Below are positions 10,379-17,923 of a stretch of 41,957 nt of DNA, piece by piece (the first letter of the stretch is position 1; each line of letters starts with the position of its first letter). The translations under genes were made by a program, and so were the position numbers. Origin of the DNA: an uncultured Pseudomonadota bacterium (GTDB lineage: Bacteria; Myxococcota_A; Bradymonadia; Bradymonadales; GCA-2716585); contig CALBXO010000162.1 of NCBI GenBank assembly GCA_937890335.1, positions 1-41,957 on the forward strand. Direction: 5' to 3'. The notes under the pieces are model-generated. The model did not search any database and was not told the origin of the DNA. It saw only the letters and a program-made list of their open reading frames with translations.

Positions 10379-11665
10379 CTACCTGCGCAGCTTCGGGTCG
10401 AGGGCGTCACGCAGACCCTCGCCGACAAGGTTGAGGAGGCTGACGGTGATGAAGATCGCGAAGCCTGGCGCCAGGATCATGATCAGCTCACCGTTCTGCT
10501 TTCCGATGTTCAGGGTCTCGCCCCAGCTGGGTGCGGACGCGTCGCCCAGGCCCAGGAAGCTCAGCGTCGCCTCGATGAGGATGCAGACCGCCACGCCGAA
10601 TGTGGCGTTGACGAGCACCGGGCTCAGCGCATTGGGGAGCACGTGCCGGAAGATGACTCGCCACTGGGGCACGCCACTGGCGACGGCCGCCGCGACAAAG
10701 TCCTCGCCGCGCAGCTTCAAGAACTCGCCGCGCACAAGGCGTGCCGGTCCCGTCCAACGCACCACGCCTATGATGAGCATGACATGCCATATCGTTGGGT
10801 CGTCCACGAAGGCCACGAGGGTCATGATCAGGAGCAGGGTGGGGAAGCAGCGCATGATCTCGATCAAGCGCAGCACGGCCATATCGACCTTACCGGCGAA
10901 GAAGCCGGCGAGCGCGCCGAGAATGACGCCGATGAAGAGGTAGATGGAGACCGCCACGACGCCGATGGTCAGGGCGATGCGCGTCCCGTAGATCATGCGG
11001 GCGAAGACATCGCGCCCGCGGTTGTCCGTGCCGAGCAGGTGGTTGCCGCCGGCGTCTACGAGGACCTCCGACAGCTCCGCGTTGCGGAATGACTGCGCCA
11101 CGGGCGGGAAGATCGCGGAGGGAATCTGCGTCGCCTCCTTGCCCGTGACCTTGGCCAGCTCCGACTGCGCCACGCCCTGCGCGTAGATGTCGCGGTAGTC
11201 CACAAACGGGTAGCTGGACGGATTCAGGCTGACGACGACAGTGACCACGACAAGCAACACCAGCCAGGTGCCCACCAGACGCCTCCACAGCTTGGAGCGG
11301 ATCTTGACGGGGTTGCCCTTGGCCATCCGCGCGATGACGAACCCGGACAGGATGGCCAGCGGCGACGCGACGAGCAGGATGTTGAAGAAGACGTCGATCC
11401 CGTTCTCGAACAGGAGGCGGTCGAACAGTGACCAGAACCACGGGAACTCGGTGACCGAGACGCCTTCTGCGTTGGCGTAGCTGATGTAGAACGGACGCTC
11501 GAGCACGATCACGGGCGCGTAGATGGCGAGCGCTACCAGGCCGATGGTGGCCCAGAAGCCGCCGTACGCGAGCTTGTTCTTCTTGAACTGGCCCCAGACG
11601 ATGGACCAGTAGGTCACCTCGTCTATGGCGTCGATGGGGACGCCGCCGTCTTGTTGTGAATCCAC
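10379..11665 (-). CDS. Peptide ABC importer permease, DppC/OppC family, enlarged
   Basis: GTG 11665 sits behind a GGGGG run that overlaps the upstream permease stop; 428 aa, compared with about 300 for typical DppC. After the family N-terminal helix there is an added region with two further hydrophobic segments (roughly residues 90-160) and a periplasmic stretch containing YRDIYAQG. The conserved core then follows: HLLGTDNRGRDVFAR, the membrane helices and the EAA coupling loop (EDFVAAAVASGVPQWRVIFRHVLPN). It ends in the family-typical GEGLRDALDPKLRR. It forms the inner-membrane channel with the DppB-like subunit. Confidence 0.93.
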   Translation of the reverse strand: MDSQQDGGVPIDAIDEVTYWSIVWGQFKKNKLAYGGFWATIGLVALAIYAPVIVLERPFYISYANAEGVSVTEFPWFWSLFDRLLFENGIDVFFNILLVASPLAILSGFVIARMAKGNPVKIRSKLWRRLVGTWLVLLVVVTVVVSLNPSSYPFVDYRDIYAQGVAQSELAKVTGKEATQIPSAIFPPVAQSFRNAELSEVLVDAGGNHLLGTDNRGRDVFARMIYGTRIALTIGVVAVSIYLFIGVILGALAGFFAGKVDMAVLRLIEIMRCFPTLLLIMTLVAFVDDPTIWHVMLIIGVVRWTGPARLVRGEFLKLRGEDFVAAAVASGVPQWRVIFRHVLPNALSPVLVNATFGVAVCILIEATLSFLGLGDASAPSWGETLNIGKQNGELIMILAPGFAIFITVSLLNLVGEGLRDALDPKLRR

Positions 11666-11674
11666 CTCGACCCC

Positions 11675-13429
11675 CTATTTGAAGCTGATGCGTGGGTCGA
11701 CCAACGCATAACTGAGGTCGCTGATCAGGAGGCCGAGCAGAGTCAGCGCGCTCTGGATCAAGAAGATGCCCATCACCGCGTTGTAGTCGCGCAGCGTGAT
11801 GGACTCGAACAGGTACAGACCCAGGCCGGGGATACCAAAGATGATCTCGATGACGATGGAGCCGCCGATGAGCGACGGCAGCACGCTGCCGAGCAGCGTC
11901 AGAATGGGAATCATTCCGTTGCGCACGGCGTGCTTGATGATCACGACGCCCTCGCTCAGGCCCTTGGCCCGCGCAGTGCGGATGTAGTCGGCGCGGATGA
12001 CGTCCAGCAGTCCGCTGCGCGCGTAGCGACTCAGCGCGGCCAGGCCACCGTAGGTCAGGCAGAACACGGGCAGGACCAGGTGGTACGCGATGTCCACCAG
12101 GTGCTCCAGGGTCGTGAACTCGGCCGCGGCCTGCGGTGACTCAAAGCGTCCGGTGGGGAACATGTTCACGGAATCAAACAGCACTACCTGCACGATGGTC
12201 GAGACGGACGCGAAGATGATAAGCGCCACGATGCCGGTGCCGAGGATGCGCCAGGGGCCGCGCCGCTCGGGATTCTTGATCATTTTGTGGGCGCTGAACG
12301 CCACGTAGAACAGCGTCACCGCCAGGATGATGCACTGGCCGACCGTCACGCCGGTCTGGGTGACCTCCGCGCCGGTGGCGGCGAGCTCCTGTGGCGTGGG
12401 CAAGCCTGGCCATAACTGCCAGTCTGGTCCGACTGTGAGCCAGTGCAGCAGCAGCACGCCCACAAAGAAGCTGGGGAGCGAATAGAGGGCGAACAGGACG
12501 ACCGTGAGCACCTTGTCCGCGAAGGTATCCTTCTTGACCGCCGAGAAGACACCCAGCGGTACCGCGATGAGGTAGATGAGCAGGACCGTCCCGAAGCTCA
12601 ACGTCAGCGAGTATTTGAGCTTGCCGACGATCTTCTCGAGGATCGGCTTGCGGTCCAGGCTGCTGACGCCGAGGTTCGGCGGCCAGCTGGCCAGGTTGTC
12701 CCAGTAGCGGAAGAAGCGCGTGTCGACGACGGTCTTGGCGGCGGTCTGACCGCCCGACAGCTCGTAGCGCCCCTTGTGTTTGGTGTACCAGGTGTCCCAA
12801 TTGGCCATCACCGCGGCCTTCTCCTCGGCCGTGGCGTCCTGCTCGTAGCGCCAGGTGAAGACGAGCGTGTTCTCCTGATCGACCTCGCGGTTGAACTGCT
12901 TGGTCTCGTCGGAGAGCTTGCCGGTGTCGAACTCACCGACCAGCTTGCGCTTGGAATTTACGGCCAGGCGTTGGACCGCGTACCAGCGGTACCGCTCGTC
13001 CGGGTGCGTCTTGGCGATGGAGTAGAGGTGGGCGACGATGTCGTTGCCCAGGTCCTCAATCTCGTCCTGGGTTCGGACCACATCGCCGATGGGCGGCTTG
13101 ACGCGGCAGTCGGCGCCGTCGGCGGGCTCGCAGGCCTCCTTGGCGTTGGGGTGCGTGAAGTCCAGGTACACCGACATCAAGGCGATGACATCGTCCTCGG
13201 ACATGGCCCAGCGCGTGTTGAGCAGGATGGGCTTGTCGAGGTTGAACTGCTCCTTGAAGATCCGGTAGCCCTCGTTGGCGTTCGCACTCTCGGCGGTGCT
13301 ACGGATCCCCTGCTGGCCGGCTTGTCCCGGTCTGCCAGGGGCAAAGTTCAGCACCAGAAAAATGATCAGAGACACGACGAAGAACGTCGGGATCATGATC
13401 AGCAGGCGCTTGACCGTGTAGGTGAACAT
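11675..13429 (-). CDS. Peptide ABC importer permease, DppB/OppB family, with large periplasmic insertions
   Basis: The protein is 584 aa, against about 310-340 for normal DppB. The N-terminal helix (KRLLIMIPTFFVVSLIIFLVL) and FAPGRPG are standard. The next recognisable helix (YSLTLSFGTVLLIYLIAVPLG) begins near residue 275 instead of near 100. The intervening ~175 extra residues are soluble and charged, rich in Trp/Tyr/Arg, with a WDTWYTKHKG motif. A second, smaller insertion of hydrophobic helices lies before the C-terminal core. The EAA loop (DYIRTARAKGLSEGVVIIKHAVRN) and the terminal DPRISF are intact, so the channel function is expected to be preserved. The insertion points to the periplasm, where it could contact the substrate-binding protein. 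Confidence 0.93.
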   Translation of the reverse strand: MFTYTVKRLLIMIPTFFVVSLIIFLVLNFAPGRPGQAGQQGIRSTAESANANEGYRIFKEQFNLDKPILLNTRWAMSEDDVIALMSVYLDFTHPNAKEACEPADGADCRVKPPIGDVVRTQDEIEDLGNDIVAHLYSIAKTHPDERYRWYAVQRLAVNSKRKLVGEFDTGKLSDETKQFNREVDQENTLVFTWRYEQDATAEEKAAVMANWDTWYTKHKGRYELSGGQTAAKTVVDTRFFRYWDNLASWPPNLGVSSLDRKPILEKIVGKLKYSLTLSFGTVLLIYLIAVPLGVFSAVKKDTFADKVLTVVLFALYSLPSFFVGVLLLHWLTVGPDWQLWPGLPTPQELAATGAEVTQTGVTVGQCIILAVTLFYVAFSAHKMIKNPERRGPWRILGTGIVALIIFASVSTIVQVVLFDSVNMFPTGRFESPQAAAEFTTLEHLVDIAYHLVLPVFCLTYGGLAALSRYARSGLLDVIRADYIRTARAKGLSEGVVIIKHAVRNGMIPILTLLGSVLPSLIGGSIVIEIIFGIPGLGLYLFESITLRDYNAVMGIFLIQSALTLLGLLISDLSYALVDPRISFK

Positions 13430-13444
13430 GCGGGAGGGCCCTGC

Positions 13445-15400
13445 CTACTTCTCTTTGATCCAGCCAAGCCGGTGCAGCGCGTGCGGGCGGGGCTTTTGAA
13501 TCTTGAAGTTCTGGTACCGCTCATTGGTGACGAACACCGTGGTGGGTACCGAGAAGAAGGTGTACGGCTGCTCCTCGTGCATGATCGCGTGGAATCGGTG
13601 GAACAGCTTGGTGCGCTCGGCCGGATCAAAGGTCTTGCGGCCTGTGTCGATGATCTCGTCGGCCTCGGCGTTCTTGAACGAGATGAAGTTGGAGGCCTTG
13701 GGCGCGTCGGCCTGGCTGGAGTGCCACAGCTGGTGCGGGTCCGGCTCCCAGTCCAGGCCCCAGCCGCCGGTGAACGCCTCAAAGTCCTTGTCCTCCATGC
13801 GCTTCTGCATGATGGGCCAGTCCAGCGGCGTGACGTTGAGGACGACGCCAATCTTGACCAGGTCCTCTTTGTAGATGTCGGCCAGCGCCTTGTACTCGGC
13901 GGAGTTGTTGTAGATGTAGAGTCGGAACTCGAATTTGGTCTTCTTGCCGCCGATGACCTTGTCACGGATGCCGTCACCGTCGCTGTCTACCCAGCCAGCC
14001 TCCTCCAGCAGGGCCTTGGCCTTGTTCAGGTCGAACGGGTACGGCTCGATGCTCTTGTCGTAGGCCGGTGACGAGTAGAAGAAGCCGCTGGTCACGACTT
14101 TGCCGAGACCCACCCAGACCTCGGAGAGGATGCGTTCGCGGTCAAACGCGTGGGTCATCGCCGTGCGGACGCGCTTGTCCTTGAACAGCTCGCTCTTCTG
14201 GTTCCAGCCGATGTAGCGGTAGGCCAGCCGGAGGAATTTGGTGATGGTGTAGCGGCCGTTCTTGAACGGCGAGTCGTCCTCACCCTCAAGGATCTCCTGG
14301 CGGTATTGGGTGGGGGTCATGGAGAAGAAGTCCACCTCGTTCTTCTTGAACATCAGGAGGCGGCGGTCGTTGTCCTTGACGACGTAGATGTTGATCTTGT
14401 CGATGGCCACGCGGCCGCCGAAGTAGTCCGGGAAGCGCTCCAGCTTGACGTACTCGCCGGGCTTGGCCTCGACGAAGCGGTAGGGACCGATGCCGATGGC
14501 GCGGTCGTTGTACCAGTGGCTGTTGAACTTCACGCCGATGATCTCGGGGGAGTAGGCGTTGCCATCCTCGTCATAGGCGTAGAGCCACCGCGGGACCGGG
14601 AAGATCTCCAGGGAGTAGGCCTTGGACTGGTAGGTCTTCTTGTTCCAGTGAAGCTTGAACTCGTAGTCGTTGATGATCTCGATGCGGTCGAAGTCGTCCT
14701 TGTAGTAGCCACGCTTGGACGCCGCGCCCTGCACCTTGTCGTCCAGCAGCATCTCAAAGAAGAACTTGAAGTCGTCGCTCGTCAGCTCGTGGTCTTTGTC
14801 CAACCACTTGTAGCGCGGGTTGGAGAAGTCCACGGCGGGCTTGTGCCATTTGACGCCCTTGCGCAGCTTGACGTGGTAGGTCTTGAAGTCGTCGCTGACG
14901 ATGACGCTTTGGGCCAGGTCTGCGTGCCACTTATTGGGGTCGGCGTAGCTGCGACGCGCGAGCAATCCGTGCACGAGCACGTCCTGGACGGCGCTCACGT
15001 CGGTGCTGCTCTCCACCAGGAAGTTCCAACCCTTGAAGTCGGACCCTGCCGGGATGTTGAGCGTTCCGCCGGGGACGGCGTCCGGTGCCATCAGGGGGGT
15101 GGGGTCCACGGAGACCAGCTGGCCCTTGGCGTCCGGGTCTTCCACGGTCAGTTTGACCGCGCCCGAATTGTCGCCACCGGCGTTCGCGGTCGTCCCGCCT
15201 CCGCCGTTGCCCACAGACACGCCCTTCTTGAGCCGGTCCTGGATGTCCGCCAGGTCCTTCTGGTTCTTGTCGACCTTCTGGCGAATCTCCAGCGTGGTCG
15301 CCTCGATGGAGTTGAACTGAACGACGTTGATCACGATCGCGATGAGCAGAGCCAGCATCAAGCCGGCCGTCATCAGCTGAACAGTGAGGTTCCTCGACAT
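13445..15400 (-). CDS. Peptide ABC importer substrate-binding protein (SBP family 5), membrane-anchored
   Basis: The 651-aa protein is the first gene of the importer operon, with AAGGG six bases before ATG 15400. It has an uncleaved-type signal anchor (~9-28) with no lipobox Cys, then a charged helical stretch (~31-60) predicted to be coiled coil, then a Gly/Asn linker. From ~105 onward it matches periplasmic family-5 binding proteins: GGTLNI, HVKLRKGVKWH, LTSDDF, GIGPYRF, the MFKKNEVDFF region, an LNKAKALLEEAGW repeat-like motif and a final WGLDWEPDP-type segment. Family members bind peptides, nickel or opines. Anchoring by a transmembrane helix rather than a lipid is unusual for a Gram-negative. 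All five importer genes are spaced by 15 bases or fewer, or overlap. Confidence 0.93.
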   Translation of the reverse strand: MSRNLTVQLMTAGLMLALLIAIVINVVQFNSIEATTLEIRQKVDKNQKDLADIQDRLKKGVSVGNGGGGTTANAGGDNSGAVKLTVEDPDAKGQLVSVDPTPLMAPDAVPGGTLNIPAGSDFKGWNFLVESSTDVSAVQDVLVHGLLARRSYADPNKWHADLAQSVIVSDDFKTYHVKLRKGVKWHKPAVDFSNPRYKWLDKDHELTSDDFKFFFEMLLDDKVQGAASKRGYYKDDFDRIEIINDYEFKLHWNKKTYQSKAYSLEIFPVPRWLYAYDEDGNAYSPEIIGVKFNSHWYNDRAIGIGPYRFVEAKPGEYVKLERFPDYFGGRVAIDKINIYVVKDNDRRLLMFKKNEVDFFSMTPTQYRQEILEGEDDSPFKNGRYTITKFLRLAYRYIGWNQKSELFKDKRVRTAMTHAFDRERILSEVWVGLGKVVTSGFFYSSPAYDKSIEPYPFDLNKAKALLEEAGWVDSDGDGIRDKVIGGKKTKFEFRLYIYNNSAEYKALADIYKEDLVKIGVVLNVTPLDWPIMQKRMEDKDFEAFTGGWGLDWEPDPHQLWHSSQADAPKASNFISFKNAEADEIIDTGRKTFDPAERTKLFHRFHAIMHEEQPYTFFSVPTTVFVTNERYQNFKIQKPRPHALHRLGWIKEK

Positions 15401-15426
15401 GGGATGCCCTTGGAAGGGTTAACGGC

Positions 15427-15523
15427 TTCGATGCCGATGGTCACGGGGTTTATATGAAAACGCGGCGTAGGTTATGTCGAAGTCCACCCGCCAGTCAACC
15501 GGTCCGATGCCGATAGTTGCGGG
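15427..15523. promoter_or_regulatory. Direct repeat in divergent promoter region (candidate regulator sites)
   Basis: Two 21-base copies in the same orientation lie at 15427-15447 and 15503-15523, identical at 17 of 21 positions (shared core cgatgccgat). They are spaced 76 bases start to start, between the importer operon and the extensin-like gene. The second copy overlaps the predicted -35 element of the + strand promoter. The arrangement suggests a bound regulator, but the protein is unknown. Confidence 0.4.
15469..15498 (-). promoter_or_regulatory. Possible promoter of the peptide importer operon
   Basis: On the minus strand TTGACT (15498-15493) and TAACCT (15474-15469) are separated by 18 bases. 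The -35 is a 5/6 match to sigma-70 and the -10 is poor. A TATAAA further downstream (15454-15449) is an alternative -10 but lacks a good -35. Confidence 0.28.
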
Positions 15524-15546
15524 CAGGCCCCTGCATTTCATATAGT
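15517..15546 (+). promoter_or_regulatory. Predicted sigma-70-type promoter of the extensin-like lipoprotein gene
   Basis: TTGCGG (15517-15522) and TATAGT (15541-15546) are separated by 18 bases, in one of the few AT-rich spots of this region. Transcription would start about 17 bases before ATG 15570. The -10 is a 5/6 match. Confidence 0.45.
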
Positions 15547-15569
15547 GCGCGCGCTGTAACGAGGGTTGG

Positions 15570-16784
15570 ATGATGATGCGGATTGCACTGGTTGGACTGC
15601 TCGCGCTCACGTGCGCATGTGCGGATATAGAAGAGAAGGGCGGCGAGGCCGACGTGGGTGCCTGGCCCGGCGACGACGCCGGCGGTGTTCCGGACAGCAC
15701 CGCGCAGGTGGAGCCCGACACTCGGCCGCAGGACACAGGTGGCGCGGACGCGCGCGAGCCCGACGTATCCGACGAGCCGGACGCGCCCGACGAGCCGGAC
15801 GTGCCCGACGAGCCCGATGTGCCCGACGAGCCCGATGTGCCGGAGGGGCCCGTGCCCAATGAAGGCTGGATTGGTGGGCCGTGCGACGGCGTGTCGGATT
15901 GCACCTACGACGACGCCATCTGCCTCACCGACGAGCAGGGCTTCCCGGGAGGGACGTGCACCCAGGAATGCGATCGGTTCTGCCCCGACAGGGACGGCAT
16001 GAACAGCGTCACGTTCTGTGTGGACACCACCGCCGGTGACGGCCTGTGCGTGTCCCGCTGCGACCACGACCTGTACCCGGATGGCGGCTGCCGCGAGGGC
16101 TATCGCTGCCGGATTCTGCCGCGCTCCGGCGACCCGGGCACCTCCCAGGGCGCCTGTGTCCCGGACGACGGCACTGGGCCGGACCCGGACTCCGATTGTC
16201 TGGCGGCCATCGACGACGCCGGCGTCATCTGGACGCAGTGGGACTATTCGGTCCAATCCGACGGCAACCTGCGCTGCGACGTGCCGGACCCCGTGCGCGT
16301 GCAGAGCCCGATTGGCGGCGTCTCCTACCGGTATGTGAGCAACGACACCCCCACGACCATGTCCATGGGCTGCCCGCTGGCGCGTGCCCTCGTGCGGCTC
16401 AGCGCCGACCTGCGCGAGTACGACATCGCGCAGGTCATCCACATCGGTACCTTCAACTGCCGTCGCATCTCCGGCACAAACACCCTGTCGCAGCACGGCT
16501 ATGGCCTGGCCATCGACATCTACGGCGTCGTGGACAGCCAGGGTCAGGACTACATCCTCGAGAGGGACTGGGAGCACGACACGGACAACCCGCAGACCGA
16601 GAAGGGGCGCTTCCTCTACGAGCTGGCCCAGCGGATGTACCAGGACCGGATCTTCAACATCATCCTGACGCCGAACTTCAACTCGGCGCACGACAACCAC
16701 TTCCACGTCGACCTGACGGAGGGCTCACACTTCATCGGCTACGGTGGATCGAGCAGCTACATCGGACCCAACGAGGGCCATTGA
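15570..16784 (+). CDS. Cys-rich lipoprotein with extensin-like C-terminal (LAS-fold peptidase-like) domain
   Basis: 404 aa from ATG 15570 (ATGs at 15573 and 15576 are also in frame). A short signal peptide ends in LTCAC, an imperfect lipobox. An acidic linker carries four DEPD(A/V)P repeats, followed by a Cys-rich module (~100-205). The C-terminal ~150 residues match the extensin-like family: GCPLA, IHIGTFNCRR, then SQHGYGLAIDI (H309, D316) and HDNHFHVDL (H374, H377, H379). The spacing of H309, D316 and H377/H379 fits the zinc site of LAS metallopeptidases such as DD-carboxypeptidases, so a peptidoglycan-cleaving role is plausible but not shown. The protein is probably at the outer membrane. 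It is transcribed divergently from the importer and ends 13 bases before the convergent methyltransferase. Confidence 0.88.
   Translation: MMMRIALVGLLALTCACADIEEKGGEADVGAWPGDDAGGVPDSTAQVEPDTRPQDTGGADAREPDVSDEPDAPDEPDVPDEPDVPDEPDVPEGPVPNEGWIGGPCDGVSDCTYDDAICLTDEQGFPGGTCTQECDRFCPDRDGMNSVTFCVDTTAGDGLCVSRCDHDLYPDGGCREGYRCRILPRSGDPGTSQGACVPDDGTGPDPDSDCLAAIDDAGVIWTQWDYSVQSDGNLRCDVPDPVRVQSPIGGVSYRYVSNDTPTTMSMGCPLARALVRLSADLREYDIAQVIHIGTFNCRRISGTNTLSQHGYGLAIDIYGVVDSQGQDYILERDWEHDTDNPQTEKGRFLYELAQRMYQDRIFNIILTPNFNSAHDNHFHVDLTEGSHFIGYGGSSSYIGPNEGH
15771..15842 (+). repeat. 18-bp in-frame tandem repeat (DEPDVP) x4
   Basis: Four consecutive 18-base copies (15771-15788, 15789-15806, 15807-15824, 15825-15842) encode Asp-Glu-Pro-Asp-(Ala/Val)-Pro in the linker of the extensin-like lipoprotein. 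The last two copies share cccgatgt and look like the most recent duplication. Confidence 0.9.
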
Positions 16785-16797
16785 CCGGCGCGTCCGG

Positions 16798-17907
16798 TCA
16801 GGGCTCGCCTGCGCGGTCTCGCTTTCGCCACAGAGACACAAAACTCTGGGTCTGCTGGTTGTAGCGGTCGTGGATGCGGACCACGCGTGGAAGCGGGTCG
16901 ATGATGGCGACGGCGTCGTAGTCGAGCTTGAGGTCCGGGCAGACCTTTCCTCCGAGCATGTCCTTGATGAGCAGCTTGTCGGGGCGTCGCACGTGCGGCA
17001 CCGCAGCCGCCAGCCGGTTGGCCCGCGGCGTGACCGCGGCGTCCCAGCAAAACGACGACGTGATCAAGAGCAGGCCACCGGGCGCCAGGAGCCGGTCCAG
17101 CACCCGCAGCAGCCGCAGGGGTTCGGACAAGGATTCGAGGAGGTCCACGGCGACGACCAGGCCGAAGATGCCGGGCGCAAACGGGGGATCGAGCGCGTCT
17201 GCGCAGACGATCTGGATGAGGTCGGACGCTCGCTTGAGGGCCCTGGGCAAGCTTACGTCCACCGGCGTGTGCCACCGGTCCGCGGAGGCGCGCAGGAGGA
17301 ACGGGTGTGAGTCGGTCTGCGGGTCCACCATCTGCGCGAGCATTCGCAGCTGCGCCGCGTCGTTGTCGAGCGCGACGACGGTGGGGTAGTTGAAGGGCAT
17401 CGTCTCGTTGGCGGCGTCGGGCTCGTCTTCTTCTCGCCGCATCAACCGGGTGACGAGCTCGAGGGCCTCGCGGCCCGGGCCACAGCCTGCCACGAGGGCA
17501 GTGCAGTCTTCCGGAAGCTCCGCCTCGTCCAGTATCGCCAGCGCGCGTTGGGCGAACGGCGCCGGGTGGGCGCCGTCCGGCAGCCATTGGTTGCCCAGGT
17601 AGTCGTGGTAGTGGCTCCAGCCCCACGTGGACTGGGCCCCCAGCACGTCCAGGAGCGGGGAGTCAGGCTCCAGCGTGGCGAGCATCATGCCGAGGGCGGG
17701 CAGTGGGATGCCCGCGGGCATCTCGAGCAGGCGGCTCAGGGCGTCGCCGGGCTGACGCAATACCATCGGGAACGGCTCGCGCAGAAACCTGCCCTGGCAG
17801 CTCGGGTTGCTGCATCGGAGCAGCCCCGGACGCCGGACGAATCGCCAGGAGCGGTATTTGCCTTCGTGAGTTCCCCGGCAGAGGGGGCAGACGAGCGAAA
17901 CTGGCAC
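16798..17907 (-). CDS. Class I SAM-dependent methyltransferase with N-terminal zinc ribbon
   Basis: 369 aa from GTG 17907; an AGGAG overlapping the spike stop lies 13 bases upstream, a slightly long spacing. The N-terminus holds a four-Cys zinc ribbon (C7, C10, C32, C37) like Trm112-type or RlmA-type zinc modules. A Rossmann methyltransferase domain follows: motif I LVAGCGPGRE (GCGPG 141-145), motif II acidic residue in VVALDND (D181), a later CADALDPPF and VVAVDLLES, and the post-motif LLAPGGLLLITSSF. The substrate is not apparent; protein, RNA and small-molecule targets are all possible. It is last in a probable operon after the spike gene (16-base gap), so modification of a spike or secreted protein is a speculative option. 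Confidence 0.85.
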   Translation of the reverse strand: MPVSLVCPLCRGTHEGKYRSWRFVRRPGLLRCSNPSCQGRFLREPFPMVLRQPGDALSRLLEMPAGIPLPALGMMLATLEPDSPLLDVLGAQSTWGWSHYHDYLGNQWLPDGAHPAPFAQRALAILDEAELPEDCTALVAGCGPGREALELVTRLMRREEDEPDAANETMPFNYPTVVALDNDAAQLRMLAQMVDPQTDSHPFLLRASADRWHTPVDVSLPRALKRASDLIQIVCADALDPPFAPGIFGLVVAVDLLESLSEPLRLLRVLDRLLAPGGLLLITSSFCWDAAVTPRANRLAAAVPHVRRPDKLLIKDMLGGKVCPDLKLDYDAVAIIDPLPRVVRIHDRYNQQTQSFVSLWRKRDRAGEP

Positions 17908-17923
17908 GTCAGTGCGCTGGCTC

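Noticed and set aside
12443-14071. 542-codon + strand frame inside the DppB/SBP region
   Set aside because: Antisense to the importer genes with intact motifs; Val/Leu/Glu-rich with no domain signature.
14150-15457. 435-codon + strand frame inside the substrate-binding protein gene
   Set aside because: Antisense shadow of the SBP; codon pattern reflects the GC third positions of the real gene.
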